64,000 nt of DNA, taken from Chondrosia reniformis (lineage: Eukaryota > Porifera > Demospongiae > Chondrillida > Chondrillidae). Location of the stretch: NCBI GenBank assembly GCA_947172415.1, contig OX359199.1:584001-648000 (forward strand), in the 5' to 3' direction. Shown one piece after another: positions 34,453 to 48,300 of the stretch. The position numbers and the translations under genes are program-made. Each line of letters begins with the position of its first letter. Position 1 is the stretch's first letter. The notes below the pieces were generated by a model. It did no database searches. It was not told the DNA's origin and worked only from the letters and a program-made list of their open reading frames with translations.

Positions 34453-37400
34453 ATGGAGAGACCGCTCCTATACAAATCAGAACTGCAGTCCTCGTACAAT
34501 TGCGTAATATGTAAGAGATTACTAAGAGTTCCGTACCAATCGATCTGCGGTTGCAGAGCTGACTACGATTGTGTGAAGGAGACTGTCAAGGGATTAAAGT
34601 TAGTAGAATTCGATATATATATATAGATAGATATAGGAGAAGGTTATTGCTCTACCTACCTGAGTATAATTTGCCCTGTGCACTTAGTTTCAAATTATTG
34701 ATTTGATCTCTATTTAGACTTACGCTTTTTAATGCCTATTTTGTCATACTATATATACTAATGATGGTGCATATCGGAATGACTACTAAAACATTATTGC
34801 TAGTTTAATTGAAGCGTAGCTTATATAGGTTACATAAGTGTATGTATATAAATCTATGATAAAGTCAAATCTAACTAATATACATTATCTTTGAACAATA
34901 GTGGAATGAGAACAATCGAATGTCCAAATTGTCATGAAGACATCTACCCTGAAAAGGTTGGCAACTTATGCATAGTTATTAAATGGATTATCTAATTATT
35001 GTTCTAAATGTGCATACATTCACAAAAGACAAAGATTCCCAGGGTCACTGGTGAAGGGTTGAATTCCCAGAAATATCTGTCTCCCCATGCAGTGGAGCAA
35101 AAGAAGAAAGAGAAGACTCCTGTATCCTCATCCCAAGCTCTCTCCAGGTTTAGTTCCTCTATAGAGGCTTTTTTACTTTATCACAGAGTAGGCATAGCAT
35201 GTAGGAAAATGGTGTGTTAGATATTCATGTATATAGTAACTGATAAATGGATTCAATGTTTCTCTATAGTTGTATATATCATACCAATGACAAGTTAACA
35301 CGTATATAGATAATTAATTTGTATGTAATCTATTATACCTATACAAGTGAGAATCACATGTATGTCATTATATTTTCAATACTGGGTCTAAATAATGTAT
35401 ACAGGTTAATATTGTTATTCTATTTGGATTCATTTGATTATTGATAGTTGATTGTTATTAATTTATATAGTTCTTCCCAGACAAGGCAGCTACAAGGGAA
35501 CTCAATCTTCTTGAAGTGACTTGTCCAAATGAAGGATGCACCTGGTCTGGTCTGTATCAAGAGTATCCTAACCATTATGAGGAGTGTCCTCAAGCTAGAG
35601 TAGACTGTCCACATGAACAGTGCAGAGATAGAATCATCAGAAAGAATCTTGAGAGACATGTCAAAAAGTGCGGTTTTAGATCAGAATCATGTGAATGGTG
35701 TGGCAAGAACTGCACAGCTAATGCTCGAGAGGTATAATAACAGTAATATTGTTTGTATATTTTTTGTTGAAGACTTACTTCAACCGAAATGACATTATAC
35801 GGTTGCGATGTGTTTGGTATGAGAAAATAGAATTATATATTTATGTAATGTAATATAGTAAGGTTACAAGGAGATACACATGAATAGAAATTTTTAAATC
35901 AATTGCACTTATAGAATAAACTAATTTGTAAGAATACCATAAGTAATTAGTACAAATTGATTTAGTCATATATATATTAATATTTAAATATACACAATAG
36001 TGTTTACTTTATACTTTTAACTATTCTATGCATTCAGTATTATCTCTTTACTATGTAACACTTCAGAAACACCTAAAGACTTGTAACAAGATGGGAGTAG
36101 AATGTCCGAAAGGTTGTGGAGAGAGTATCATCAGAGAAGCAGTAAGTTTGATTGACAGAATACAGCAGAATAATATGTATATACGTACAATGGAAAAGAG
36201 AGAAAACATATATTCAGTGCAAAGAGAGAGCTATAAGGTTGTTAAAATGACTAGCAAGTTAAATTATAGTTCAAGGATTGTGAACGGTATTGAACTGTGA
36301 ACTGCATGTCGTGTGCATGTACGTAGATGTTTCCATTCAACAGACAAGATTAATCTATTCCGAACATGACTATAATTAGATGCGGCATAATCTATTGTAT
36401 AGTCCAGAGTCACAGACAGCTGTTTCACCCTCCTTTGGGTTCATCAGTGTGAATTTTTTCCATATTGGATGACTGTCATTCAATTGGACTTCGGTCCCCC
36501 AGCCAAGATAGACTTCATTCAGTCACTTGGCTGGTGGGTATAATATTTTCCAGTGATATACATTAATTTCTCCATCATAGCCTTTGCAGTGCAATTCACT
36601 CCATATACATGTATACTTTATAGGTAATACTTTGTGTACATATGTGCAATACAAATGTACATGTATGTATATGTAAATGTATGTAATAGATTTTTAGTTT
36701 ATATGTTACTATATGTACATGTATAAACATTAATTATTCTTATAGATCCAACAACACATTGACAAGGACTGTATAATGGTAATGAGAGAGTGCAGATATT
36801 ACAAGTTGGGATGTAAATTTGAGGTTAGTGTATAATCAGATTCCACTTGAGGTTTGTTCCTGTCAGTGTACCATACCAGAGTTTACTCACTTCCTCTTTC
36901 TTCAGACTTCAGATGGTTTCAATTCACTTCCTCCTGATATACTTAGTGATAACCCCATTCGAGGGGAATACCAGGGGGCAGCAGTAAAATAGTTCAAAGA
37001 TTATGTACATATACCATAAGTCTATATTATTAAAATGTTTTCTCATGATTTGGGCCAAGCATATATATAAACATTTTGTACAAGATATTTTTGTGGTTAA
37101 GCCAATCACAAAATACTAATGATTTCCTAAGACTACAGTATACCTTTTTACATTTGAGCAGCTTAATATGTAACCTAATTTATCATCTTAAAGTCCTGCT
37201 AATTATTATCATATTTCTCTTAACCTCTTCATGAGTTTCATAAGTGAAGTTCTGTGTATAAATAATTTCTCTTCTGACATTTAATATTTATATTGCAGGG
37301 AGCTGGAGATGCTATGCGCAAACATGAGGAGTCCTATGTACACTATCATCTACAGATGGTAATGAGACGCTTGAATGAGGTACTCAACAGTAACCATCAA

Positions 37401-38129
37401 ACAGTCAAGAATCATGAGATGCCAAGGATACAGATGGATCACGTGGATCAAGCACTGACCCACATTGACTCTCGAATGAATGAGTTAACAAGACAGACTG
37501 GAGATAATATGATGGAAGTACAACACATGAAGTCTGAAATCCAATCACGTAATGTGGCCACAGAGGAAGCCATCGGTAAACTACAGCATGCTGTAAAGGA
37601 ACTACAAGACTACTACACAGATCTGGCACTCTCCATCCAGTCACTTCAAGCTACCAGCTACAATGGTGTCTATGTGTGGAAGATCCCCGATGTAACACGA
37701 CGCAGAAGAGATGCTGTTCTAGGGAAGACAGTGTCACTGTACAGTGCTCCCTTCTTCACATCCAGACATGGCTACAAGATCTGTTTGAGAGTGTATCTAA
37801 ATGGAGATGGATCTGGGAGAGGTAGCCATGTGTCCTTCTTCCTGACCATCATGAAAGGGGAGTATGACCCACTTCTCCCCTGGCCATACAGACAGACAAC
37901 CGTTCTTATGCTGCTAGCTCTAGATGGAGTGTCTCGTGACATCACTCAATCCTTCAAACCAGATGAGGAGAGTAGCAGTTTTCAGATACCTCAGACAGAA
38001 ATGAATGTAGCTTCAGGTTGTCCTCAGTTCTGTCCACAGAGAATGCTAGAGAATCCATCTTACTGCAAGAATGACACTATCTACTTGAAGGCTGTAGTCA
38101 ACCTCAGAGGAATTGAACATATAACATGA
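34453..38129 (+). CDS. TRAF-family signalling adaptor, copy C
   Basis: Exons 34453-34598, 34902-34956, 35471-35731, 36067-36141, 36746-36823, 37299-38129; 481 aa. The start ATG (MERPLLYKSELQSS) gives a shorter N-terminus than in A and B; an ATG 34 bp upstream is out of frame. The second RING half is IECPNCHEDIY. Exons 4-5 are of a type shared only with D (KHLKTCNKMGVECPKGCGES; IQQHIDKDCIMVMRECRYYK), while exon 3 and exon 6 match A and B. Exon 3 has ESCEWCGKNCTANARE. A dispersed repeat lies in intron 2 (about 35022-35226). Confidence 0.88.
35022..35226 (+). repeat. Dispersed repeat family R1, copy in TRAF C intron 2
   Basis: About 200 bp with landmarks GAATTCCCAGAAAT, GCAGTGGAGCAAAAG, CCTGTATCCTCATC, GGTTTAGTTCC and ATAGCATGTAGGAAAATG. 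Other copies: 41443-41652 (TRAF D intron 2), 45122-45208 (partial, before TRAF E), 56095-56310 (minus, TRAF G intron 4), 9490-9568 and 60128-60200 (3' part only), 10343-10376 (short piece, minus). No coding capacity; probably a nonautonomous transposon. Confidence 0.75.
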
Positions 38130-40390
38130 TTTGTTAGACTTTTGTTTATAGTTTATATACCAGGTAACTTGTGTGAGGAATTACATAACACTGCAACTAT
38201 TTTTAATTTGTTGTATATATAACCTTTAATTATTTTGTACTTTTTTACACATACATACATTGGATGGTAGCTGAAATTTCACTTCTTTTAAGTTTAATTG
38301 CCAAGTACAGTTTACTGTATATATAATGCATGCATGTGTGTATGTAAGCCTGAGTTGTGCATGCAGTGTCATTAGTATACGTACATAGATGCATTCATTG
38401 CCTATATAAACAGTGACTCTTACATACATCAAGATTTTATACAGTCATATATACACATGCAAGTCACTGTTTATATGTACACGTATATGGCTATATAGGC
38501 TATGAATACCAACATACATATCATATATAAACATGTACATTGACCTTATATGTGATCATACCAACTTATGCTTCCTATGAATATCATTAAGAAAGGTCCA
38601 AGATTTAATCAATTATATACATTATAAATTTACATTTTACAATTGCTTATAGGTTGTTGATCTGAATATGTAGGTAAAAGATGGTACACCTTATAGATGT
38701 TACTTCCTGTATGACATCACATCTAAAATATTTGCAGTTTAGGACTTGGAGTATATATAGGATGGATTCAGAGTTGCTTGCATATTTGCCCTTGTCTATA
38801 GATCAGTTGAATTGTGTAAAGTTATAGATGATCAGGTATGTTTTTATTAATTTTTTGTGAAGATACTAAGTCAGTGATCCTGAGGGACTAATTAATTAAA
38901 CCTAATACAGATGTTCAAGTAGCTCTGAATGCAGTCCTTATACATATAAAATATACCTTACATGTGTATGATACAAGTACATATATAGCTACTGTATATA
39001 TATACTAGTATGAGGATGCTTCTGATACTTACAGTATCTTCCAACTATACTTCTTTATCACACCCATTAATGCAGTTCACACCAAATCAAATAGGGGCCT
39101 TTGTCTCTCTACCTTGCTATATACTGCTGGGTTACAGGTATTGTATACAATACCTGCAACACTCCAGTTCCATAGAGTTAGTTGAAGATATAAATAGAAA
39201 TAGAAATACAATAAATACAAATGACTGGGTATATAGCATACGTATATATTATTATAGCTAGTGGGGTATTTAGGGTTATACATACTATACCCTCTTGCCA
39301 TCAATGCACTAGCTGCTCTCTGTTCTACATATTTATACAGTAAGGTTTATAGATCCTAAATCAACTGGTAAGCTTAAGTATATACATCACTTGAGGTTGA
39401 GGAGACCAAATTGAAAGTTGATTTATAAAGGATATACGTACACAACCCTAGGCCTATAGCTATATAAATACAACAGATCTAGAGAGTGGTATATATCAGT
39501 TACTTGTTTATACGCTATACATATTATTTCCAATCACTTGTGCTTTTCAAAATTACTTTGGTGAAGTGACTCATGGGCCCGTGTATGCAGAGCTTGGCCG
39601 GCCTAGTGCTAGTTTGCATGTGTCACCTTAATGTACAGTTATTATGTATGTAGCTATATATAGGTTCAATGATGTATATATGTATGTAGCTATATATATA
39701 CGGGTAGGTTCATGGTGAGTCCTGTGACTCATGTCTTGTGACAATAATACATAATTATTCAAGGAAATTCCTTTTATGTGTTTTTGTTACTATCTAAACA
39801 GGAAATCATTACACATCCTTTTTATAGCTAATGAATATGTTCAGGTTTGATTTAATTAGCATACATGGAAGTAAAGTTGTATCCTGCTTATGCATCACCT
39901 TATGAATGTGTCACCTTTAAATAATGAACCATCCAGCTATATATAGTCTTGTTGCTGTAAATGTAACTGTTGATAATTCATTTCCCCTTCTTGACCATAT
40001 TTGAACTGATGGCCATGCATTTCATCTGGTCTGGTGTATGCAGACAAAGCTATCATAAAGGCTTCTTGCTGATACGGTGGCTAAAATATGTATATAATTC
40101 TTTGAATTTTTGGTTGCTAAATTTTGTGATTGAATCATAAAAGCAACGAATATATTATCAGTGTATATGTTTGATACATGTAACTATAAATGCCGTATGC
40201 ATGCATGCAATACTTTGGTCGTGTCTGTGACTTGTATTGTGGATGATAAGGAATTAATACAGCAGTTACACAATTAGATCTGTTTATATATATTTTTAAA
40301 AGTTTCTAAAGTTTAATGTGCCATTTCATATTTACTTCCTCACAATAGAGTGAGGCTTGCTTTCTCCCTAGAGTAATTCAAACTTTTCAG
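38130..40390. repeat. Segmental duplication, 3' flank of copy C (unit 2)
   Basis: Near-identical to 30123-32430. It lacks the 1.26-kb insert with the TRAF relic and has several small indels (for example about 60 bp missing near 39890). No gene seen in it. Confidence 0.9.
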
Positions 40391-40798
40391 GAAAGCTTTT
40401 AAAGCCAAAGAAAATGCAAATAATATGTTGTACAGCTGTTTCATCTACGTACATACGTATAGTCAGTGACTGTGACAAAGCTGTAACTTGGCAGTGAGGT
40501 CACATATATAGAATATGTGTGAAAGGACCCATGTAATTTCAAGAATAATCAGCTAATGCTATATTTCATCTGACAGAGATACACAACATGCAATCTGTTA
40601 TAAAAAGTAGATCATAGCTTTATAATATGTGCTACAATATATTATGATGATTCATCAGTTGCTATGCGCATATAAATATAGAGACTATAACTCAGAAGTG
40701 ACCTTTAAGGAAAAGATGATGTGCAGGTGGTCCATGCTCTGCTCGCGTGCTAATCTAATGAGGAAAACCGCAAATCACATAATCATGACAAAAGGTCA

Positions 40799-40825
40799 GG
40801 GGAAGTCTACTAAACCGATGAGTCA
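40799..40825 (+). promoter_or_regulatory. Altered kappaB-like site plus AP-1 site upstream of TRAF copy D
   Basis: The position equivalent to the copy C kappaB site reads GGGGAAGTCTAC, which breaks the CC end of the consensus. TGAGTCA at 40819-40825 is intact. Confidence 0.45.
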
Positions 40826-40886
40826 CTTTAGAAAGGTTATTTAAGCAGTTAAATGAAGTAGCTTATAGCTATCGATACGGAATCCT

Positions 40887-43800
40887 ATGGAGAGACCGCT
40901 CCTATACAAATCAGAACTGCAGTCCTCGTACAATTGCGTAATATGTAAGAGATTACTAAGAGTCCCATACCAATCGATCTGCGGTTGCAGAGCTGACTAC
41001 GATTGTGTGAAGGAGACTGTCAAGGGATTAAAGTTAGTAGAATTCGATATATATATATATAGATAGATAGATATAGGAGAAGGTTATTGCTCTACCTACC
41101 TGAGTATAATTTGCCCTGTGCACTTAGTTTCAAATTATTGATTTGATCTCTATTTAGACTTACGCTTTTTAATGCCTAGTTTGTCATACTATATATGGTA
41201 CATATCGGAATGACTACTAAAACATTATTGCTAGTTTAATTGAAGCGTAGCTATATAGGTTACATAAGTGTATGTATATAAATCTGTGATAAAGTCAAAT
41301 CTAATTAATTATACATTATCTTTGAACAATAGTGGAATGAGAACAATCGAATGTCCAAATTGTCATGAAGACATCTACCCTGAAAAGGTTGGCAACTTAT
41401 GCATAGTTATTAAATGGATTATCTTAAAATGTGCATACATTCACAAAAGACATAGATTCCCAGGGTCACTGGTGAAGGGTTGAATTCCCAGAAATATCCG
41501 TCTCGCCCATGCAGTGGAGCAAAAGACCAAAGAGAAGACTCCTGTATCCTCATCCCAAGCTCTCTCCAGGTTTAGTTCCCCTATAGAGGCTTTTTTACTT
41601 TATCACAGAGTAGGCATAGCATGTAGGAAAATGATGTGTTAGATATTCATGCATATAGTAACTGATAAATGGATTCAATGTTTCTCTATAGTTGTATATA
41701 TCATGTATGTATATAGTCAATGACAAGTTAACAGGTATATAGATAATTAATTTGTATGTAATCTATTAAGCATATACAAGTGAGAATCACATGTATGTTA
41801 TTACATTTTCAATACTGGGCCTAAATAATGTATACAGGTTAATATTGTTATTCTTTTTGGATTCATTTGATTACTGATTGTTGATTGTTATTAATTTATA
41901 TAGTTCTTCCCAGACAAGGCAGCTACAAGGGAACTCAATCTTCTTGAAGTGACTTGTCCAAATGAAGGGTGTACCTGGTCTGGTCTGTATCAAGAGTATC
42001 CTAACCATTATGAGGTGTGTCCTCAAGCTAGAGTGGACTGTCCACATGAACAGTGCAGAGATAGAATCATCAGAAAGAATCTTGAGAGACATGTCAAAAA
42101 GTGCGGTTTTAGATCAGAACCATGTGAATGGTGTGGCAAGAACTGCACAGCTAATGCTCTAGAGGTATAGTAACAGTAATATTGTTTGTATATTTTTTTT
42201 GTTGAAGACATACTTCAACTGAAATGACATTATACGGTTGCAATGTGTTTGTTATGAGAAAATAGAATTATATATTTATGTAATGCAATATAGTAAGGTT
42301 ACAAGGAGATACACATGAATAGAAATTTTTAAATCAATTGCACTTATAGAATAAACTAATTTGTAATTATACCACAAGTAATTAGTACAAATTGATTTAG
42401 TCATATATAAGTTAATATACACAATAGTGTTTACTTTATACTTGTAACTATTCTATGTATTCAGTATTATCTCTTTACTGTGTAACACTTCAGAAACACC
42501 TCAAGACTTGTAACAAGATGGGAGTAGAATGTCCGAAAGGTTGTGGAGAGAGTTTCATCAGAGAAGCCGTAAGTTTGATTGACAGGATACAGCAGAATAA
42601 TATGTATATACATACAATGGAAAAGAGAGAAAACATATATTCAGTGCATAGAGAGGATAACTATAGGGTTGTTAAAATGACTAGCAAGTTAAATTATGGT
42701 TCAAGGATTGTGAACGGTATTGAACTGTGAACTGCATGTCGTGTGCATGTACGTAGATGTTTCCATTCAACAGACAAGATTAATCTATTCCGAACATGAC
42801 TATAATGAGATGCGGCATAATCTATTGTATAGTCCAGAGCCACAGACAGCTGTTTCACCCTCCTTTGGGTTCATCAGTGTGGACAGTGAATTTTTTCCAT
42901 ATTGGATGACTGTCATTCAATTGGACTTCGGTCTCCCAGCCAAGATAGACTTCATTCAGTCACTTGGCTGGTGGGTATAATATTTTCCAGTGATATACAT
43001 TAATTTCTCCATCATAGCCTTTGCAGTGCAATTCACTCCATATACATGTATACTTTATAGGTAATACTTTGTGTACATATGTGCAATACATGTACATATA
43101 TGTAAATGTATGTAATAGATTTTTAGTTTATATGTACATGTATAAACATTAATTATTCTTATAGCTCCAACAACACATTGACAAGGACTGTATAATGGTA
43201 ATGAGAGAGTGCAGATATTACAAGTTGGGATGTAAATTTGAGGTAAGTTGTGTAATCAGATATTCCACCAAAGGTTTGTTCCTGTAACTGTACCAGACTT
43301 CCTGTATATAGTTTCAGTTCACTTCCTCCTGATATACCTAGTGATAACCCCATGTGAGGGGAATGCCAGGGGGCAGCAGTAAAAAATTCCTAAAACGTAG
43401 GTATATATATCCACCTGAGGTTTGTTTCTACCAGAGTTTACTCACTTCCTTTTGATAACCCCGTGCAAAGGGCAGTATTATAGTTCAAAGATTATGTACA
43501 TTAACCATAAGTCTCATGATTTTAGCCAAGCATATATATAAACATTTTGTACAAGATATTTTTGTGGTTAAGCCAATCACAAAATACTAATGATTTCCTA
43601 AGACTACCTTTTTACATTTGAGCAGCTTAATATGTCACCTATATTGATTATCTTAAAGTCTTGCTAATTATTATCATAATTCTCTTAACCTCTTCATGAG
43701 TTTCATAAGTGAAGTTCTGTGTATAAATAATGTTTCTTCTGACATGCATTATTTATATTGCAGGGTGCTGGAGATGCTATGTGCAAACATGAGGAGTCCT

Positions 43801-44594
43801 ACGTACACTATCATCTACAGATGGTAATGAGACGCTTGAATGAGGTACTCAACAGTAACCATCAAACAGTCAAGAATCATGAGATGCCAAGGATACAGAT
43901 GGATCATGTGGATCAAGCACTGACCCACATTGACTCTCGTATGAATGAGTTAACAAGACAGACTGGAGATAATATGATGGAAGTACAACACATGAAGTCT
44001 GAAATCCAATCACGTAATGTGGCCACAGAGGAAGCCATCGGTAAACTACAGCATGCAGTGAAGGAACTACAAGACTACTACACAGATCTAGCACTCTCCA
44101 TCCAGTCGCTCCAAGCTACCAGCTACAATGGTGTCTATGTGTGGAAGATCCCCGATGTAACACGACGTAGAAGAGATGCTGTTCTAGGGAAGACGGTGTC
44201 ACTGTACAGTGCTCCCTTCTTCACATCCAGACATGGCTACAAGATCTGCTTGAGAGTGTACCTGAATGGAGATGGATCTGGGAGAGGCAGCCATGTGTCC
44301 TTCTTCCTGACCATCATGAAAGGGGAGTATGATCCACTTCTTCCCTGGCCATACAGACAGACAACCGTTCTTATGCTGCTAGCTCTAGATGGAGTGTCTC
44401 GTGACATCACTCAATCCTTCAAACCAGATGAGGAGAGTAACAGTTTTCAGATGCCTCAGACAGAAATGAATGTAGCTTCAGGTTGTCCTCAGTTTTGTCC
44501 ACAGAGAATGCTAGAAAATCCATCTTACTGCAAGAATGACACTATCTACTTGAAGGCTGTAGTCAATCTCAGAGGAATTGAACATATAACTTAA
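40887..44594 (+). CDS. TRAF-family signalling adaptor, copy D
   Basis: Exons 40887-41032, 41333-41387, 41904-42164, 42494-42568, 43165-43242, 43764-44594; 481 aa. It is the closest sister of C across exons, introns and promoter. Differences include EPCEWC for ESCEWC and ANALE for ANARE in exon 3, SFIREA for SIIREA in exon 4, AMCKHEES for AMRKHEES at the last zinc-finger/coiled-coil border, and DEESNSFQM for DEESSSFQI in MATH. No frameshift or stop, so it appears functional. The 3' flank no longer matches B and C beyond the stop codon, marking the end of the duplication. Confidence 0.88.
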
Positions 44595-45306
44595 CTATAT
44601 TTATTAATTTATTATTTTAAAAATTGGAAACTTTTATATATTGTACATATAGGAGAGATTATGCATAATTTAACGATGTAATTTATTGTACATAATCTCT
44701 AGCTCATCATAATTAATCTTGTATACATGTATATATGCTTTATTATGTCCAATGGATATAAATATATAATATATAATATTAATGTAAACATTGTAGAATA
44801 AATTTTAATATATATTTGCAAAGGTCACTCACCTATCAACAGACTGCAGAGACAGATAAATATTTGCAAAGGTCACTCACCTATCAACAGACTGCAGAGA
44901 CAGATAAATATTTGCAAAGGTCACTCACCTATCAACAGACTGCAGAGACAGATAAATATTTGCAAAAGTCACTCACCTATCAACAGACTGCAGAGATGTC
45001 TGATTACCTAGCTAGACCTTAAAAGCTTAAGTTAACAGCTCAGACCACTTCCATGAATAATCTAATACACCACTTCCTAGCTACATGCTATGCCTACTCT
45101 TTAATAAAATAAATAGCCTATAGAGAACCATCTGTCTTGCCCAGTGGAGCAAAAGAAGAAAGAAAAGACTCCTGTATCCTCATCCAAGCTCTCTCCAGGT
45201 TTTGTTCATCATATGGTTTCATGATCCTAATCTTTTGTGAATCCATGTTGAGTGACATCATAGTTCCCTGAACCACTACTGCTAGGAATTTGTCACATGG
45301 CACCTC
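44595..45306. other. Spacer between TRAF D and TRAF E
   Basis: Holds AT-rich sequence, the 48-bp tandem repeat and a partial R1 repeat (45122-45208). No gene seen. Other gene-free spacers in the array (26684-27104, 50664-51069, 54305-54663) show only AT-rich DNA. Confidence 0.6.
44811..45000 (+). repeat. Four 48-bp tandem repeats, open in one frame
   Basis: Four units of AAATATTTGCAAAGGTCACT... (48 bp). One frame stays open through all units and reads LQRSLTYQQTAETDKY per unit, ending soon after at 45022. No start codon or splice context was found; it lies between TRAF copies D and E. Confidence 0.85.
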
Positions 45307-48300
45307 ATGGCAGCTAATCCTAGGAGACAACGTCGCGTTCCTCCTCCCAAGACGCTTGCTGATGTAGCTGCATATCTCTGCTCCTTCTGCAACCATCTCC
45401 TAGAAGATGCTCAGCAATGTGGCTGCGGGGACAGAGCCTGTACCGGGTGTGTAGCTGCTTGGAAGGATAAACTGGAGAAAGCGTGAGTTTTAATAGCCAA
45501 CCCTGCGTAGTAATTAGTAATATGGATAGTCTTTATATGGTAATGGCTGTAAGTAAGTAGATCTATATGACTAAATACAGAACATTAAGATATCGTTTAA
45601 CTTGATCTCCCAGAGCAGAATATTTTCATCGGAGGAACCTTTATATATAGTATAGCTTGTTCGAGAACTGAGTATAGTATCATCAAATCTCTAGGAGTAT
45701 CCTTTGCTACACATTGCTAAACAGAGGTTGCTGAGGGTCCAGATACAACTGTAGACTGTTACTATATTCCTATATATGTATATATTTTGCTTAGGGATAA
45801 CAACGATTTGGAGTCCTACAGAGATTTATAGTGACTTGACGTGTTGACATAGAATATTCCCGTAGAAATGACATATTAAAGTTTTATTGAATTACCCGAT
45901 GTAGATCTTGTTAAGTTTAAACTATTAATATAGCATATATTAGTTTGGTCCGAGTATGGGTATTGTCGCCTATAGCAATGTTAACTCTACGTGTCTCCTT
46001 TAGGATTAGTCAGATAGTAATCAGAGGCACCTGGGTTAGCAGATCATCAGTACTAGATACATAATGATGGATTAATTGTCTTTGTTGCAGAGGAAAATCA
46101 TCGGATGTGTGTCCAAGATGTCGGGATGATATTTCGCCTCTTCAGGTATGTATATAAGTGCATGGGAGATCAAGCCATTCATCTGTAAACATGTACCAAT
46201 ATCAATGGACAGGAGAGCAATACAATACTAGCGACATCTTATTGTGTAGGCTACAGTGTTACAGTCGTAGGATGAAGGTAAAAACACAGATTATTTAGTA
46301 TTTGTGGTAAAGGGGTTGATCTTTGTTTCTGAAAACAAGACACATCGAGATCATGGTATATCACAATCTATACTTATGACTTATACAAGGTGGGCGAATC
46401 CCCATCTCTTGCCCTGGACCAAGCTCTTTATAGTTTCCATGTATTATAATACTTCCTGTAGTTGTGTGGCTTCTAAGGTACCTAGTGCAAAGGGCTCCTC
46501 TTATCACTCAGTTAAGGAGTCACTTTTATCAAGGGCTAGCAAATCATTGATCACACATTTCTAATCTTACTGCCACTGCCCACTATGTAAAGCAGGTCCT
46601 GATATATGAAGCTGTTCATAACTAATATCTTAGTATTATAGTCACTAATGCATGTAATGTGAACATATCTATATTTCCTGTCCTCACTTTGCAGCTGCAC
46701 ATAATACCCACTGTCAAATATACTCTTGTAATGTAGTACCATGTATATAGCTAGCTTGGAACCATTCATCACATATTCTTGTTAATAATCAATATATTCC
46801 AGGAATTTAATAATCAATATATTCCTGGAATTAAAAGTTGATTTAATATGTGGGTATTTTGATAACTTTAAAGGGACTACTGTATTCCCCACATGTCAAC
46901 ATATTTAACCACCAAAATAATTACATCTCACACCATTGTACATAGTTCTTCCCTGACCGAGCTGCTCAGAGAGAATTACAACAAATTCCAGTAGCTTGCC
47001 CCAATGAAGGTTGTCAGTGGAATGGATACTACAGTAACTATGAAGGCCACTACATCAAGTGTGACTACCAACCTACTCAGTGTGTGTACAGTGGATGTGG
47101 AGAGATGGTAGCTAAGGGAATGTTGAAGAGGCATGCTGAACAGTGTCAGTTTAGACCTCAACAGTGTGAATGGTGTCAGGAGAACATTCCATTGAGGAAC
47201 ATGAAGGTATGATTAAAGCAGGTAATGTATGTAAGAGATAGTGCAATTTACAAAAGTAAGTGTAAAGTGACAGCCATTAATATTTTCCATGCCTTGTACT
47301 TGTGGTTACTGCCGAAAATCCCCTTGGAAAGTACCTTTTACCTGAATAGGGGGTATTATGTGTTTATGTGGTACTATACTCTCAATAGTAATGGTGGTGA
47401 ATGGGAGGTGTCGAATCAATACATGTCAAAAGATTTGGGGTAGAGGCAAACTAGCAATCTCACGTTCTTTACATCCAATTCCCGATATTCACCTACCTAC
47501 TGATCAGGTGCACGTACATAACATTGTAGACAGTTGCTAATTTGTAAATATCACAGTATATATTAACAGCTTACATTGAGAGAAATGAATTGTATTACTA
47601 AAAGTATTTGAATTGTATGTGCATATGTGTATATATAGTACATTAGTTTCTTGTAATTGTAGTAAGTGTGAGATTAATAAATTTACTTTTAAATTTATTA
47701 TATTTTGTATAGTTTATGACATGCTGCAATAAAGTTTAATAAATTATGGTTATACTGTTAGTAAAGGTTTATTCAGTAATGAAACATTTCAATGGTCTCG
47801 GGACATTTTGAATGTGCTCTGCTTGTAGTTTGTGATCCTTAAATTGATTGGTTAGTGGCCATATTCCAAGCAAAAATCTTTATGGTTTGCCAATTTGCTC
47901 AAGATTTGCACAAGTTGAACAGTAGTCAAATGAATAGTGTACAAATATCTGGATGATGATGGTCAATTTGATATAAACGTATATATAATATGTATATGGC
48001 AAGATTTTGGGATCTTCTGGGGGAAATACCGAATAAGCTACATAAATTTTCAATCTGTTTTAGTACCATTTTGAAAGTGAAATTCATTTTCAGATTTATT
48101 ATCAACACTTTCAATATCTTTCAATATCATAATTAGTTGGTTGGGGGTTTTCCATTTCCATTTCACTTGCATTTTTAAATGGCATCTGTATACAATAGCG
48201 TATTCACCTTCATGTAGTGGTAATGATAATCTAATTACAGATAATAAGTTTATCTGAAAGGTCAATATTGTGGACATGTGGACATATTGTAATGATATTA

